Under the pieces are notes generated by a model. The model worked only from the letters and a program-made list of their open reading frames with translations, searched no databases and was not told where the DNA came from. The translations under genes were made by a program, and so were the position numbers. Positions 13,553 to 25,397 of a DNA stretch of 64,000 bases are shown piece after piece. The stretch comes from Ceriagrion tenellum (Eukaryota; Arthropoda; Insecta; Odonata; Coenagrionidae). The first letter of the stretch is position 1, and each line of letters opens with the position of its first letter. Location: positions 92,764,559-92,828,558 of the forward strand of contig OY720639.1 of the NCBI GenBank assembly GCA_963169105.1. The letters run 5' to 3'.

Positions 13553-13769
13553 GATTCTTCCGTGTTCCTGGGTTTCCGCCACGTTATTTCATTTTGAGGA
13601 CAATATTTTGCCGGCTTTCCTGCAGGCTTCCTCAGGTCCAAGTCTTATGTTAAATTCAATATTATTTGTATGATTTCATATTGACTTGGACCAGAGGAAG
13701 CCTGCAGTATAGCCAGTGAAATATCGTCCCCAAAATGACGCGGCAGAAACCCGGGAAAACGGAATAATC
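13553..13769. mobile_element. foldback (inverted-repeat) element
   Basis: Two arms of about 90 bp face each other (13553-13644 and 13680-13769) around a short AT-rich centre. The left arm starts GATTCTTCCGTGTTCC; the reverse complement of the right arm starts GATTATTCCGTTTTCC. The inner ends GCAGGCTTCCTC-GGTCCAAGTC match nearly exactly. It has no coding capacity. The arms contain a GAGGAAGCCTGCAG segment followed by GAAA-ATCGTC, which recalls the ribozyme-like pattern discussed in the findings. No clear target-site duplication was seen. Confidence 0.75.
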
Positions 13770-14039
13770 AGCCTTCGACGTTACTTATAGCATAGACGCT
13801 GAAGAGCAGAGTATATAATTATAATCGCTCCTAATGGCCTTTTTGTCCTAAACTTAACATTTTTATATGCAGAAAACCTGTAAATAAATACGTCAAGGTT
13901 CACTACGAGAATATGATGCTCAGTATGGAATGAAAGGCCAAATTCTCACTCGCCGATGGTACGAAGTGCAATTTCTTATGTTTCTGGGACCACTCCTCGA
14001 GGTAAGACTTATCCCTTTGTGCCTTAAGGATACGAATAC

Positions 14040-14470
14040 GGCTAAAGTAAGAGGAGGTGGGAGTGGAACAGTGGCACACTTCGATGCAAAAGTCGGAATC
14101 CTCCTCAAACAGAGAGGAACACACTCCACGCATCATCGCGCTGTCTCAAATTGGGAGAAGTGCGGGCGGAATCCGAAAGAGTGCGCGATAGTGTGAGGGT
14201 TGAAGGAGAGAAATATTGGGAACCAAAGAGAAAGAAGACAGATAAGGAACCCCTTCATGCGGAAAAACCAGCCGGGAGAATGATGAACTGGCTTAAGGGA
14301 TGAGTTGCAGGGTGGGAAGTAAGGGAGAGAAGAGAGCTAGGGGGGTCCGGATATTCTTAATTCGTGCTCTATCTCACCGGTTGGGCGCTTCCTTTCAGCA
14401 AAAGAGCGGCAGGCGTGAGTCTGGAAATGGAGGTGGTAAGAGAAGAAGGAGGGTGTCAGAGAAAGTGCCA
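14040..14470. other. mild purine-rich island
   Basis: The + strand is purine-rich with several CpGs (GTGCGGGCGGAATCCGAAAG near 14160). Overlapping frames on both strands show no recognisable domain. Confidence 0.4.
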
Positions 14471-14989
14471 TGAATAAAAAGAATTGCGATACTATTCCTA
14501 CAGGCAGCACAGAGACTAAGTTGAAAAAACAAGTAATTAAAAAGAGAGACGACTTGCATTGATCTATTTTCAAGTTCTAGCATCCGAGCGCATTAAATGA
14601 ATGTAAAAAAAATTGTAAATCGAAACTGCTTGAGAAAAATACCTCGTGTATTTAAAGATCTATACCTCTGAATTAGATTCTTGAAATTTAGACTTCATTG
14701 AGTTTATCTGAACTCATTTCACGTGATGTATTGCCCCATAATAGACAAAATGATTAAAATAATTAAAAATTTAGTCCTTCGCACTGAGAGCGTATTAACT
14801 TTCACATGCATTGAACCTACGGAGAAATTAAGATGTTAGGCCAAACGTAGTAGCTAAAAAAATACATGAAATGAATGGGTTACTCATGAAAAGACTTTCA
14901 CTTTCATTCTTTGTACGACGCGAAAATATATTTAACGTTTTCTCCAATCCAACCAAGCTCATGGTTAGGCTTATCGTTTACAGTGATTA
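14471..14989. other. AT-rich spacer, nothing recognised
   Basis: No supported feature. Confidence 0.5.
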
Positions 14990-15780
14990 AAAATGGGAGA
15001 CACAAATGAAGAACGGACCGGCTCAGCCGAGCAGAAACTTTTCCAAAAGAGGGAGAAAAAGAGAAAACAAATCAAAACAGGTTTTTTCCTACTTTTTTTA
15101 CAAATTCCGATGCTGTGGGTTGATACCCTAGCTTTTAGGGATCCTTTGTCTTCTGCACCCAGACTTTCACTCAATGATCTCGCGTCCTCGGATTGCGAGG
15201 GTTTAAAAGCATGGCAAGGAGGGAGAGAAGTGAGACACAGGAGGAGAAAAAATTCACTGAACGGAGGTGAACAGCATAACTCACGCACAGAAGCACGCGA
15301 ACAAAACAAAAAAAAGTTTTTCTCGAGGCTGACGAATGAACAAGTGAAAGTGTATTTCAAAATAAGTAAGAGAGAGGGAGAGAGAAAGGGGGGATATGGA
15401 GAGAAGGGGGTGGAAGGGGGTGGAAGGGGGTGGAAGAAGAACGGAGAGGTCTGCCACGGAGATCGGTAGGAACAAAGGATAGGGTCGGATAGGGATGAAG
15501 AGAATAGGAAAGGGCTGGGAGGGTGGGGCGGGGGTTATGGGTAAGGTCAATGTCACGAATAGGTCCCTTGCACGGAGATAAAAATGAATAAAAAAAACAC
15601 GCCTTCGAATAAACGAAAGCGAAAGTTGATGGGAAAGTAAAGTGAAGGAGGAATGAATGGGACGGAACAAACAACAACATGGTATGCAATTGGAAAAGGA
15701 CAATAGAGGGGGTAAAAAAATAGAGAGAGAAGGGAAAGAAAATACTTCGGGACAATACTCTTGAGAAGATTAAAAACTCC
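14990..15780. other. purine-rich island with G-rich minisatellite
   Basis: This is a strongly purine-rich + strand. An open frame of 158 codons runs on the plus strand at 14993-15469, and two overlapping frames of 140-141 codons run on the minus strand. Their predicted proteins are biased (K/R/E/G or S/P/F/L) and lack family motifs. At 15401-15437 there are three copies of a 10-bp GGGGGTGGAA unit. Confidence 0.5.
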
Positions 15781-15990
15781 AAGTCGATAGGAGGGTTAGA
15801 CCCAACTCTGTTTGACTTTTACTGTCACAACAGTTGGTTGTCTAGTTATAAACAACACTCGGGCTACTTTCTGTGGGAGTAAAAGTCTAAAATTCTATTT
15901 TCCCCCCAAGGGCTTCCATTGAAACGGCTATTTCGTGTGAAATACTAATACTGCACGAAACTCTCACCCAAACAGATTGAATTACTCAAA

Positions 15991-16033
15991 GATGAGGAGC
16001 ATCAAATTTTATATAAATAGTTTGATGCTCATC
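15991..16033. repeat. small hairpin
   Basis: GAGCATCAAA and TTTGATGCTC form a perfect 10-bp stem around 14 AT-rich bases. The flanks GATGAG and ATCATT extend it imperfectly. Function unknown. Confidence 0.6.
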
Positions 16034-17394
16034 ATTGCTTAAGATGACGTCCCAAAACTGCAATCGTTTGCGTGGCTGAAGTTATGAAGAGTTATGTAAG
16101 GCAAAGTCATTTGATGTATTAGAATTTTAAAAATTATTTAAAAAAATAAAATAATCTCGAGCCGGCATAAGCTTCTTCATTTTCATTCCAATTAGCCGGA
16201 AATATATTTTAACCGACCTCTACATTGCCTTAAAGAATATAATAACTCAAAAACCACTTTACCATTGCAATGAAAACCTGGTTTATTGCATGGAAAGCAG
16301 ATGTTCAAGGTATCACACCAATGCTATCCAACTAATACAGTTAGGGACATAAAAATCTAATTTCACATATAACTTTGAGGAATTGGGTAAACATTCACCT
16401 TCCTTAAATGAGAGTTAAATTCTCAAGTTATACGGTGGCGCCTGTTCCTTTGTTCAAAACGAAAATGCCACCTGTTTGACAATGGATTCTATTTCTACGC
16501 TCGCATTTTGACACAGCCGTCTCTTTAAAAAACAAAACAGAGGACTAAAACGTTGAATCCGAGAAATAAAAATTAAGAAATGTGAAAAAAAAATAAATGT
16601 CTAGTTAAGTATTTTCCCGATTTTATATCTCCTCTTGTTGCAATCACTCGTGAAATACTCTAGCGTCAGTCAATTGGCAACTGTTTGGCGTTAACCATAT
16701 AAAATATAGCTAGGCCTTATAATCCCTATGATGGAGGACATATAAATAATATTTGCTAATGGTAATGGAAATAACAACGGAAGTAACAAACTTTTAATGC
16801 TATGAAAACATTTAATAACATCGAGCAACGACATCGGTAATATGAAACAGAAAAATACAGCTCATCAGTCTTACGGACGTTGATCCGATATTGATCGATT
16901 AAACTAATCTTATCTTAATTATCCCTTACGCTTATTCTTTCCAAGATTTACATTACAATCTATGTTTCTTGACGCTTATAAAATAATACTCATTTAAAAC
17001 ACAACTACATAAACTAAATTTTTATTAGAAAACAACCGCAATTATGCATTTCCATCGATACTTCAGGCATTTTAGTGCATGGACTACTCGTATATTGAGA
17101 AATTGGATAAAATATGGGGAAAGAGAGTGTACAAGATACATAATAAACGTGATGTATCTATTTTGATGAACACTGGAACTGAAGAACAGGAAGTTTGATA
17201 ATCACTCTGGCGTAATTTTCTCCAAACCAAATAACATTATCAATTTAGCAAAAATATTTATTAAAATAGCATTGTATTAAAATTGGTAAAAAAGTGGCAT
17301 GTTTTCAGGTCATCAAAAAGTATATTTCAACTTCGGAATGAGTATCTAAAAACTATATATGGTATGTTACTGTTTTATGCCGAGAAACCTAAAG
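16034..17394. other. AT-rich spacer, nothing recognised
   Basis: No supported gene or repeat boundary. Confidence 0.5.
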
Positions 17395-18305
17395 ATGCAT
17401 GTGGTAGAATTTTGTTACACAGATATGAATACCTGATTTGAAGGTTATGAACCTGTAGATATACGGAATTTAAATTTTATTTCTTTATCTACCTATTTTA
17501 TACAAAAAATTACCAAATCATCTATTAATACAGAACTGAAAATTTTTATACGGAATAAAATTTTTCAATATACATTGTATAAATACAAACAAGTTCTCAT
17601 GAACCACTAATTTGTCCGGAGGTGAATTTACTAATACAAAAATAAAACAATGAAGTTCACTCTCTCGCATCAAACGATTAAAACAATAGACATCTCTTAC
17701 GCGGTGGAATTTTGTTACGCAGTTATGAATATCTGAGTTGAAGGTTTAGGACCTTTAGATTTACGGAGTTTATGTTTTATTTCATCTTCTGTCTGTTGTA
17801 TACAATTAATGAATAATTAAAATATCAATATATAACAGAAAACTTTTACCCGGGACAAATTTTTAAAATATAATTTACATATCTAAATAAAGTTTTCATG
17901 AGTCACTTGTTCGTCCAGATGTGCTTGCGATGACCCCAAACTAAAACAATGGTGAGTTCGTCCTCTTTCATCAAAAGGTTAACAAATAGAGATCCTCTAA
18001 ACGGTGAAAATTTTTTACGCAGCTATGAATATTTGATTTGAAGGTTTAAGACCTGTAGATTTACGGAGTTTGAGCTTTATATCTTAATTTAGCTGTTTTA
18101 TACAAAAACCTACTGATTAAATAATCAGTACAGAACTGAGAACTTTTACACGGGATAAAGTTTTAAAATATAAATTAAATATCTAAATACAAGTTCTCAT
18201 GAGCCACTGGTTCGTCCAGATGTGCTTTCGCCTACGCAAAAGTAAAACAATGGTGAAGTTCTTGCATCAAAAGATTTAAAAAAATAGAGATCTTCTACGT
18301 GGTGT
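17395..18305. repeat. tandem array, 300-bp unit, three copies
   Basis: The landmark GAATTTTGTTAC-CAG-TATGAATA recurs at 17401, 17701 and 18001, exactly 300 bp apart, and the third unit ends in the same GTGGTG junction at about 18300. Other landmarks repeat with the same spacing: GAAGGTT-ACCT-TAGAT-TACGGA, then CAGAACTGA-AACTTTTA, then TTCTCATGA-CCACT-TTCGTCC, then AAAACAATG. Units are diverged and AT-rich, with no long open frame. It ends directly against the purine/pyrimidine island. Confidence 0.85.
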
Positions 18306-18419
18306 ATGAAAAGTGCAGACGTAAGGACACATAAACGGAGGTGAAAAGGGAGCGATGAAAGAGGAACTACGCACGACGCATGGCGTTGGAAGCAAGCGGT
18401 GGAGTGGTTAAATACGTCG

Positions 18420-19670
18420 CGCGTTGGAAATAGCACTGCCACCTAAGGTCTCCGTGGAGAGCAGGCAACCCATGTGGCTGGTCTGTGCTGCGGGCAGCCT
18501 ACACACAACTCCCAGGAGGGTTGTATGCTACCCGCGCTACCCCGGAGGCGAAAGCCGAGAGAGACGGGGACTTCCCTCTCCCCACACCCCGATAAGCGCA
18601 GGCGGGGAGAGGAGCAGACGGGTTGGAGAATAGGGGAATGCGGGGAGGGAGGCGGAGAGGGGTTTTGGCGGCTGGCGTGTGAGCCACACGAGGGGAGGGT
18701 AAAAGCGACGTACCCTGAGAAGGGAGAGTGGAGGGGTAGTCCTCGCCGACCCAGACGACCTTGGGTAGGTGTTTGCAGATCGGAGGCTTTCGATCGGGGA
18801 GGGGCGGGTGTTGAGGGGATGGGAAACCCTTCCCCTACTACTCATCCCCCAAAACACCCCTCCTTAAAACCTCACCCCTCCCACCAGGACGCTCATCCGG
18901 GCCCAGGCCCGAACAGTCAGTCCATACTCCCTTCCCCGACTTCGCTTTTACCCTTAAAAAAATGTCCCATTCCATCCTCATACCCTTTAGTGCGGTTCCT
19001 CCTGCCCCTTCCGGTACGTGAGTCTTCCCCTCCAGCACCCTTTTTCGTGTACCCCTCCCCACGTGTAGCCTGGGCTCGCAAGACCTCCCCCACAAACACT
19101 CACAACCCCTCTTCCCCCCCCCCATATCCCCGTCATCCCCCCATCACGCTGTCTCCCTGTCATCCCAGACTGGCCCCACCCCTCTCGTGGGTTTTCCCTC
19201 CTTCCCCTCCTTACCCCCCGCCCCGATCTCCGAGTGCACCCTCCCATTCCACCTCAAATCTCTCTCTCCTCACTCACTCTTTCCCTCCGTGTCGCTTCAA
19301 CCAGACTGTTTTTTATCGTCACCATGACTCCCACTTGCGCTTTCTCTCCCTCCCTCTCCGACCCCTTTCACAGGGCCCTCCCGAACAACCCCTTTAATGC
19401 GACTAAAAACCCCTCTCGGCAATTCTATTACGCCGCTGCCTCCCTGTATGACTCTCTCGCCCTCCTCTCTCTTCTCTCAGCACCCCAAACTATTCCCACC
19501 CCCAGTTCAACCCTTCACCCTTCACTCCCCCAGCTCCGCCTCCTAATTCCGTACTCACTTGCCATTCGGGTTCCCAGTGCTAGGGCCTTTCACTGTCTCC
19601 CGGCGCATATGACTATCTGGGAGAGCCCCATTATTTATTTTTGCTTCCCTCCTCCTTAGGTTTAATGACG
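18420..19670. other. large CpG-bearing purine-to-pyrimidine island
   Basis: At about 18440-18840 the + strand is G/A-rich, and at about 18840-19670 it is C/T-rich, with a sharp switch near 18838. CpGs are frequent compared with the surroundings. The longest open frame in the window (18474-19397, plus, 307 codons) lies across the switch. It is basic and Gly/Arg-rich first, then Pro/Ser-rich, and matches no family I know. Competing frames on the opposite strand are also open, which points to composition rather than coding. A transcribed non-coding or promoter region is possible. Confidence 0.5.
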
Positions 19671-22600
19671 AGGTTCCCTATCATAGCGTGCTCTTGGACG
19701 TCTTTACGGTCTCCCTGTTGAAGCCTGGCGTGCAACGGGTGGAGAAAAAAATTCCAGCACATCCAATGATACATATTTTAGAACACACTTAACTTTATGA
19801 TCTAGTTCATTTCCTTCACAAATTACTCATACCACTCCATGATTAATGTCATGAATGATGCTTTCACAAAATAAATTTCCGAGTAAATTATACGGTCAAA
19901 TTTTGAAGGTGTCACATGGTGGAAGGTCGACGCTGTAGAAAAACAAGCTTTGCATACTTCCATATTTAATTACAGATGGCGTAACGGGTAATACATTCTG
20001 AATTAAATTAAGAAAATATCAAAGGTTGCATTGCTACAAATTTAAAAGCATCTCCAAATAAAAAAGACATAAAACCATCTAAAAGGGAACTTGAGGCATC
20101 TTTTTCTGAAATCTTTGATGTTCATGATGGACAATTATAACTTCATATTTTTTACACATATTCTATAGACCAATCAAGGTTTCAACGCATTAGTCCCTGG
20201 CAAATTACATTGTAGACTCACATAATGAGACATGTGTTGTGCTTTGTACGGATTGGTCATTTTGGAGAATATTATAAAAAGGGGGCAAATTTTCTAGGGT
20301 TTAGGGCAATAATTGATAGATTTAACTTAGCCTAATGAAAGATGGTGTGATAAGTATTAATGTATTTGAGTACTTATGAGCTGAAGTATCAGTCGATAAA
20401 TACTAAAAGTGTGGAAACGGAAAGATATTTTATATGTCCATTATGGGAGCTCTCAAAGCCAGTTGTCGCAAATTATCACCCGACCCCAGAAAAAGACATT
20501 CCTTTTCTTTTTCTATTCCTAAGGGTGATTTATAAGACTTGTCATTTGAGATAATTAGCATTGTATGGCATTCAGGGAAATGCACAGTACAGTGGATTAT
20601 AAGGGGTTTTGAAAATTTCTACTATGATAATATGTTTTGTGATATTTTAATGAAATTAATAAATTATGTACAAAAAAGGAGAAATAAATTGTTCCTATTA
20701 TTATCCGTTAAATATTTGGTAATCCATTTTCAGTAGATAATTACTCAGTGCAAGTAACCTCAAGAAATAGTTATTCCTCAGAGACACATTATGATTGAAC
20801 TGCTTTGTAATTCCATCATTTCATTTAAGAATCATATCAAAGATACTCTCTTTAAGAAAGTAAACAACAAAAAGTTATCAAAGAGGCATAAGCTTACTAT
20901 AAAGCACTTTCGTAAAACCAATAATATTTATTAACAAAGAAGTTTAAGTTTATTCTCATGCATGTGATCACAGACTTGGCAACTAATTTTGTTCCCAACT
21001 AAAATAGTCATTATAAAGCCATGCACCCCATGTAACCAGATTAAGAAGATATTCCGATAGTTCGATGAACTTACAAATGGGAATGGCTTTGCAGTTTTCA
21101 TTCATAAAAGCTGCTTGTTTTCACTATTTGAACGTTTTTGCTTGTATTGAAGTAGCCATTAAGGCACAGTGCTAAATACATTGTCATGTAATGGTAAAAT
21201 AAGAATGAAAGTTCCGCTTGCAGCCGGAATGTACTGTGAATAAGCCAAATTTTAAAGCAAAATAATTTTGACACGCTAGAGTCTCGGCGTGTATACTAGT
21301 AAATACAGACACCCTTAGGTCGTTATCCAGTTTAAGCTCTTTGAGCAAACCTATTAGGACAAGCGTTTCCGCTGATTTAAAAAGATTTGCCAATTAAAAT
21401 ATTCCAACAGAGTAGGCAAGGCCGGGAAGTTTTTAGGTTTTTTAATTCAAAAAGATTTCAAGATATAATTCCTTTGCAGAAACTCTTTTTTAAAGTCCCA
21501 TACTCTTCATCGCCATTAGCGATTCCAGCAATAAATAAAGTTTAATGTGCGAAGGATTTTTTTTCATGATACCACGAAAACTTTTAGCAATCTAGTTACC
21601 ATTTTTTGGAAGAGAGAACTCTGAATGTAAATAATGAACCAGAGACTTAAGTTAAATTTGGTGAAAGAGTTAGCCATATTATAACCCCACAAATTAATGA
21701 ATTTAAAATTTGAATCAGTGCCCATTACTGGTGCTATTTTGATTATAAATCGACAGTATATGAATTAAACCAACGAAGAAATAACAGAGATATAATAATC
21801 AGAATTTAAGTGAAACTAAATTCCCTTTGTCAATCAATAATTGAAGATTATCTGTCTTGAAGATGATAATTCAAACTACACAAATGGAGGGTTTATGGGC
21901 TTGCTCACTGAAGTCATAAGCATCATCATTCTTCAAGGCAATTAATAAAATTAAAAATAAGTTCTGAAAAATTTTCTTAGGGTAGAGTTGATGATTGGAG
22001 AACCAGAAGAAATACACTTCTTTGATATTTAAAAATACTCCCAATTTTCTTTGTTTCCTCCTAGAAATGATGTCAAATTTTGTAAATGATAAGCTTTTGC
22101 TATTGGCGCAGCACAATTATAAATACTTCCTCACTCACCGTGTGGTAATATTTGGTGCATTTAAAATACTAGTAAAATTGACAAAAAATACAACAGCATA
22201 ATATAAATCGGAACATGACGGTTTTACAGGCTTCAGGATTAGGTTCTTTTGTAGTTATATTTTAATTAACTATGCAGATTTTCTTAGTTTCATCTTTTCA
22301 AAATATGTACTTTAAGATACGGATAATGACTTAAATAATCTGATAACCATCTCAAGTACTTCTATTACTAAAATCCACACGTTTTGTTTAAAAATTCCAT
22401 TATTTATAAGAAAATTCTGCTGAATGGATGGTAGGACTAAGTTGGTAATCAATGAAGACCTCAAAACTACACGCAGGCCTTTGATAAGTTGAAGATTTTT
22501 GATTAGGTGGATTTTAGTACACATAGAGTAATATTTTGACCAATTAATACATCTCTAGAACTGATGGAAACTACAAAATGAGATAAATACACTTCCAAAC

Positions 22601-24469
22601 TGAAGGTTAAATATCTCTTTCTTTCATGCATATCATAATATGTTACCAAAATAAAACTCATTGTTATCATTCAATTCACCTCTACCCTCCCCCCCAATTC
22701 TCAATGCCCTCCCGTTAGCTAAACGGCTCTTTGTCGTCTGATGTGGGTGTAGTCTGGATCTAAGAACTTTGGCAGTGTGATTAATATCCACACAATCTAC
22801 TTATATTTTACCCAGCGAGGTATTTTTGAGGCGTCAAGCAAGGTGTATCAGGGTCAGGGGTGTGCTCGAGTACAAAGTTCCCCTTAATTGCACGATATTT
22901 TATGGTTCACTACGAAACAGGTTCTAGATACGTTGTATGATATTGTTCCTGGTACAAAAAGACACTTAAATCTTTTATGTACGGACCAAAATATTCCCAT
23001 TTAGTTTTGTATCGGTTAACTATTCCCCAGAGTCTGGTTTCAAAATGACAAGAAGTAGACGTTATACAATGCCTCATAGGCAACAGCCCCTTTTTGGCTA
23101 TTTAGGTGATACTTTTACGAAAAATGGCACAAAAAGAAATATATTCTGAGCAATCTTTCAACTCAGATTACTTTCTCATTGGCAGATTACAATCGGAGAT
23201 TCTCATACATTTTTAATGTCTAAAAAATGCATCCGAAACTATTGCGTGCCCATGTAATTCTAATTGGTAGAGGATTACTAAACGGTTATCCTTCACCATT
23301 TGCTCCATTCAGCAAATGGGTTGATATATGCTGATGTACTTAGATATTCGCCAGCTATAGCACCTTGAATGGAAAGTTCCAATCAGGAAACATGTGACAG
23401 TAGTTTAGGGGGGAGAGAGGATATTTAGGCCCTGTTTTATAAATGTCTGGTAAACGCTAGTCCTATGATGGCATAGCCTTTACCTTTAAATAATTTTCAC
23501 TCGGCTGCATTATCGATGAGAAAATGCATTGACTCATTCCTGATGATGCAGCCTTCTGAGACAATTATGAATCGAAGTGAACAAATAAAGGTGTAGCAAA
23601 AACTGGAGGCTTCGTCATAGCTTTAATTATGTACAAAAATTTAGCATACTTTTCAGCATATTTCCATTAAATATTTCCAGACTTCACGAACATTATTAAA
23701 TCTAGATTCATAAAATAAGAATAAATGATGGAAAGATAAAAATACCAAATATTTATGCCTAAATTTATGGACCACATAAGCTGTAGTGGATGATACCATT
23801 AATTTAGATTGAAAAAATAGGGAGCGCTGTGAAAAATTCTTTCTTCTCTTCTTCTAATTTAACATGCTATTATAATATAATTATTTAAACTTTTTTCGAC
23901 AATATTCTAATTTTTTTCATGTTACCTTTACTTGACTGCCAACGTTGTTTGTGAGTCCAGTGACGCCTTGCCGCGTCCTTACCGTATGAGTAGAGAAAAG
24001 CATAGTTAAATGAGATATAGCACTTTGCACAATCTATTGCTCCTTGAGCATACGATGCTTAGTAATAGATTTAGTAAAACTGCTGTTAATGTCTTTATAC
24101 AAATGATTTATGGCAACTCCATGCATGATATGGAGTCAAATCCCTTAATACACTCTTGAAAAGACTTTCAGGACACCTTATATATGTAGATTGTAAAACC
24201 TGTTAGTATATATTTCGTATTGCTGGCAATAAATACATATTTTAGGCAATAATTTATAAAATCGTTGAATATCTAGAAAATATAATAAAAACTCAATAAA
24301 ATCTCTAGAATAGAACAAAAAACACAACTTCATGAGACGGAGGCTTATTATTCCTTCGGTCTAGACAACCTATTTGACATAGATATTGGATTTTCACCCA
24401 GCACAAAGTGAGGTCGCAAACAACTCCTTTACGGCGTCACTCCATTATAGTAGAGCTTTTCTTGCTTTT
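19671..24469. other. long AT-rich spacer, nothing recognised
   Basis: About 4.8 kb with no supported coding region, RNA gene or repeat array. Open frames here (for example 20360-20554, 21871-22201) are short, AT-driven and without motifs. I could not check for diverged transposons without a repeat library. Confidence 0.45.
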
Positions 24470-25200
24470 CCTTTAGTTCCTCATCCCCTTTGCCCCCAAA
24501 TATCCTTCTCCTCTCCCTCTCCCTCTCTCTCTATCTCTTAATCCTGATGATTCTGTCTGTCACTATCCCTTTCCGCTCCGCTCCTTCCCGTCTTTCAATC
24601 TCCCAATCTCTCTCACATCCAGCCCCCTTCCTTCGTCTCCGTACACGTGCCGTTCACCCACCTCTTCTTCCTCCTTCCCGACTCCGTAACTCGTAAGGGC
24701 TCCACCTCTCAAACACCTCTCTCTCTCACCTCACTCTCTCCCTCACTCCTTACCCTTTAAAAAAATCCATCCCGACACACCACGCCACCTCAATATCCTT
24801 TTTAGTCTCGTGTGTGTATATATATTTTTTTCTCCCAGTTTTTCCATTTCTCACCCTTCCACCCCCGACTCCTCTCTCCCCTAAACACACCGCTCGTTCC
24901 CTGAATCACCGTCCGGAAATTGGAATGGGGAGGGCTTCCAGAACTAGGCAATAATCTTTATAAAAATCGGAGCGAGGTGGCGTGAAATTGATGTGAAGAA
25001 TGTCCGCTTTTTTTATTTGGAGCGAAACTTTACCCCGGTGCCCTCCGGGGCGCCCGGCGTCGTCCCTGTCGTCAACTCGTACCTCTCACGCTTTCCGACC
25101 GCCTTCATCTTTCCCGAAAATGGTTCACCGGAGCGACGTGCGCTCGGGTCCGTTAGATGGGGCTCTTTAACATTACACGTGGAGAGATGATTTTTCGTAT
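24470..25200. other. pyrimidine-rich island followed by CpG-dense block
   Basis: At 24480-24900 the + strand is strongly pyrimidine-rich with a (CT)n tract near 24511-24535. At about 25020-25180 there is a CpG-dense block (CCGGTGCCCTCCGGGGCGCC near 25036). Open frames on both strands over the CpG block (24993-25190 plus, 25013-25267 minus) lack a recognisable domain. Confidence 0.5.
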
Positions 25201-25397
25201 CGCATAAACGAAAAGCAATGACGTGACCCATAAACATATAGCTCGAAAAAAATACTAAATCCTGCAATATTAATAGGGCATAGTTAGTTAGTGGAGCAGA
25301 TTAAAATAAAAGATGTGCCATATAATAAAACCAGTTGTACCACGATGGAGAAAATTTGTACACAAAAATAATAAAGAATAAAAGATAATAGTACATA

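Noticed and set aside
14971..15782. Overlapping frames of 129-158 codons on both strands
   Set aside because: They lie in a purine-rich island; codon content is explained by composition and no domain is recognisable.
17395..18305. Regularly spaced repeats considered as a CRISPR array
   Set aside because: Units are 300 bp long and diverged along their whole length, with no short identical repeat and unique spacer pattern; the context is eukaryotic.
18474..19397. 307-codon open frame on the plus strand
   Set aside because: It is the longest frame in the window, but it spans a purine-to-pyrimidine switch, is biased in composition (Arg/Gly, then Pro/Ser), has no known motif, and competing frames on both strands are also open.
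24993..25267. CpG-dense open frames on both strands
   Set aside because: GC-rich sequence alone lowers stop frequency; no splice or domain evidence.
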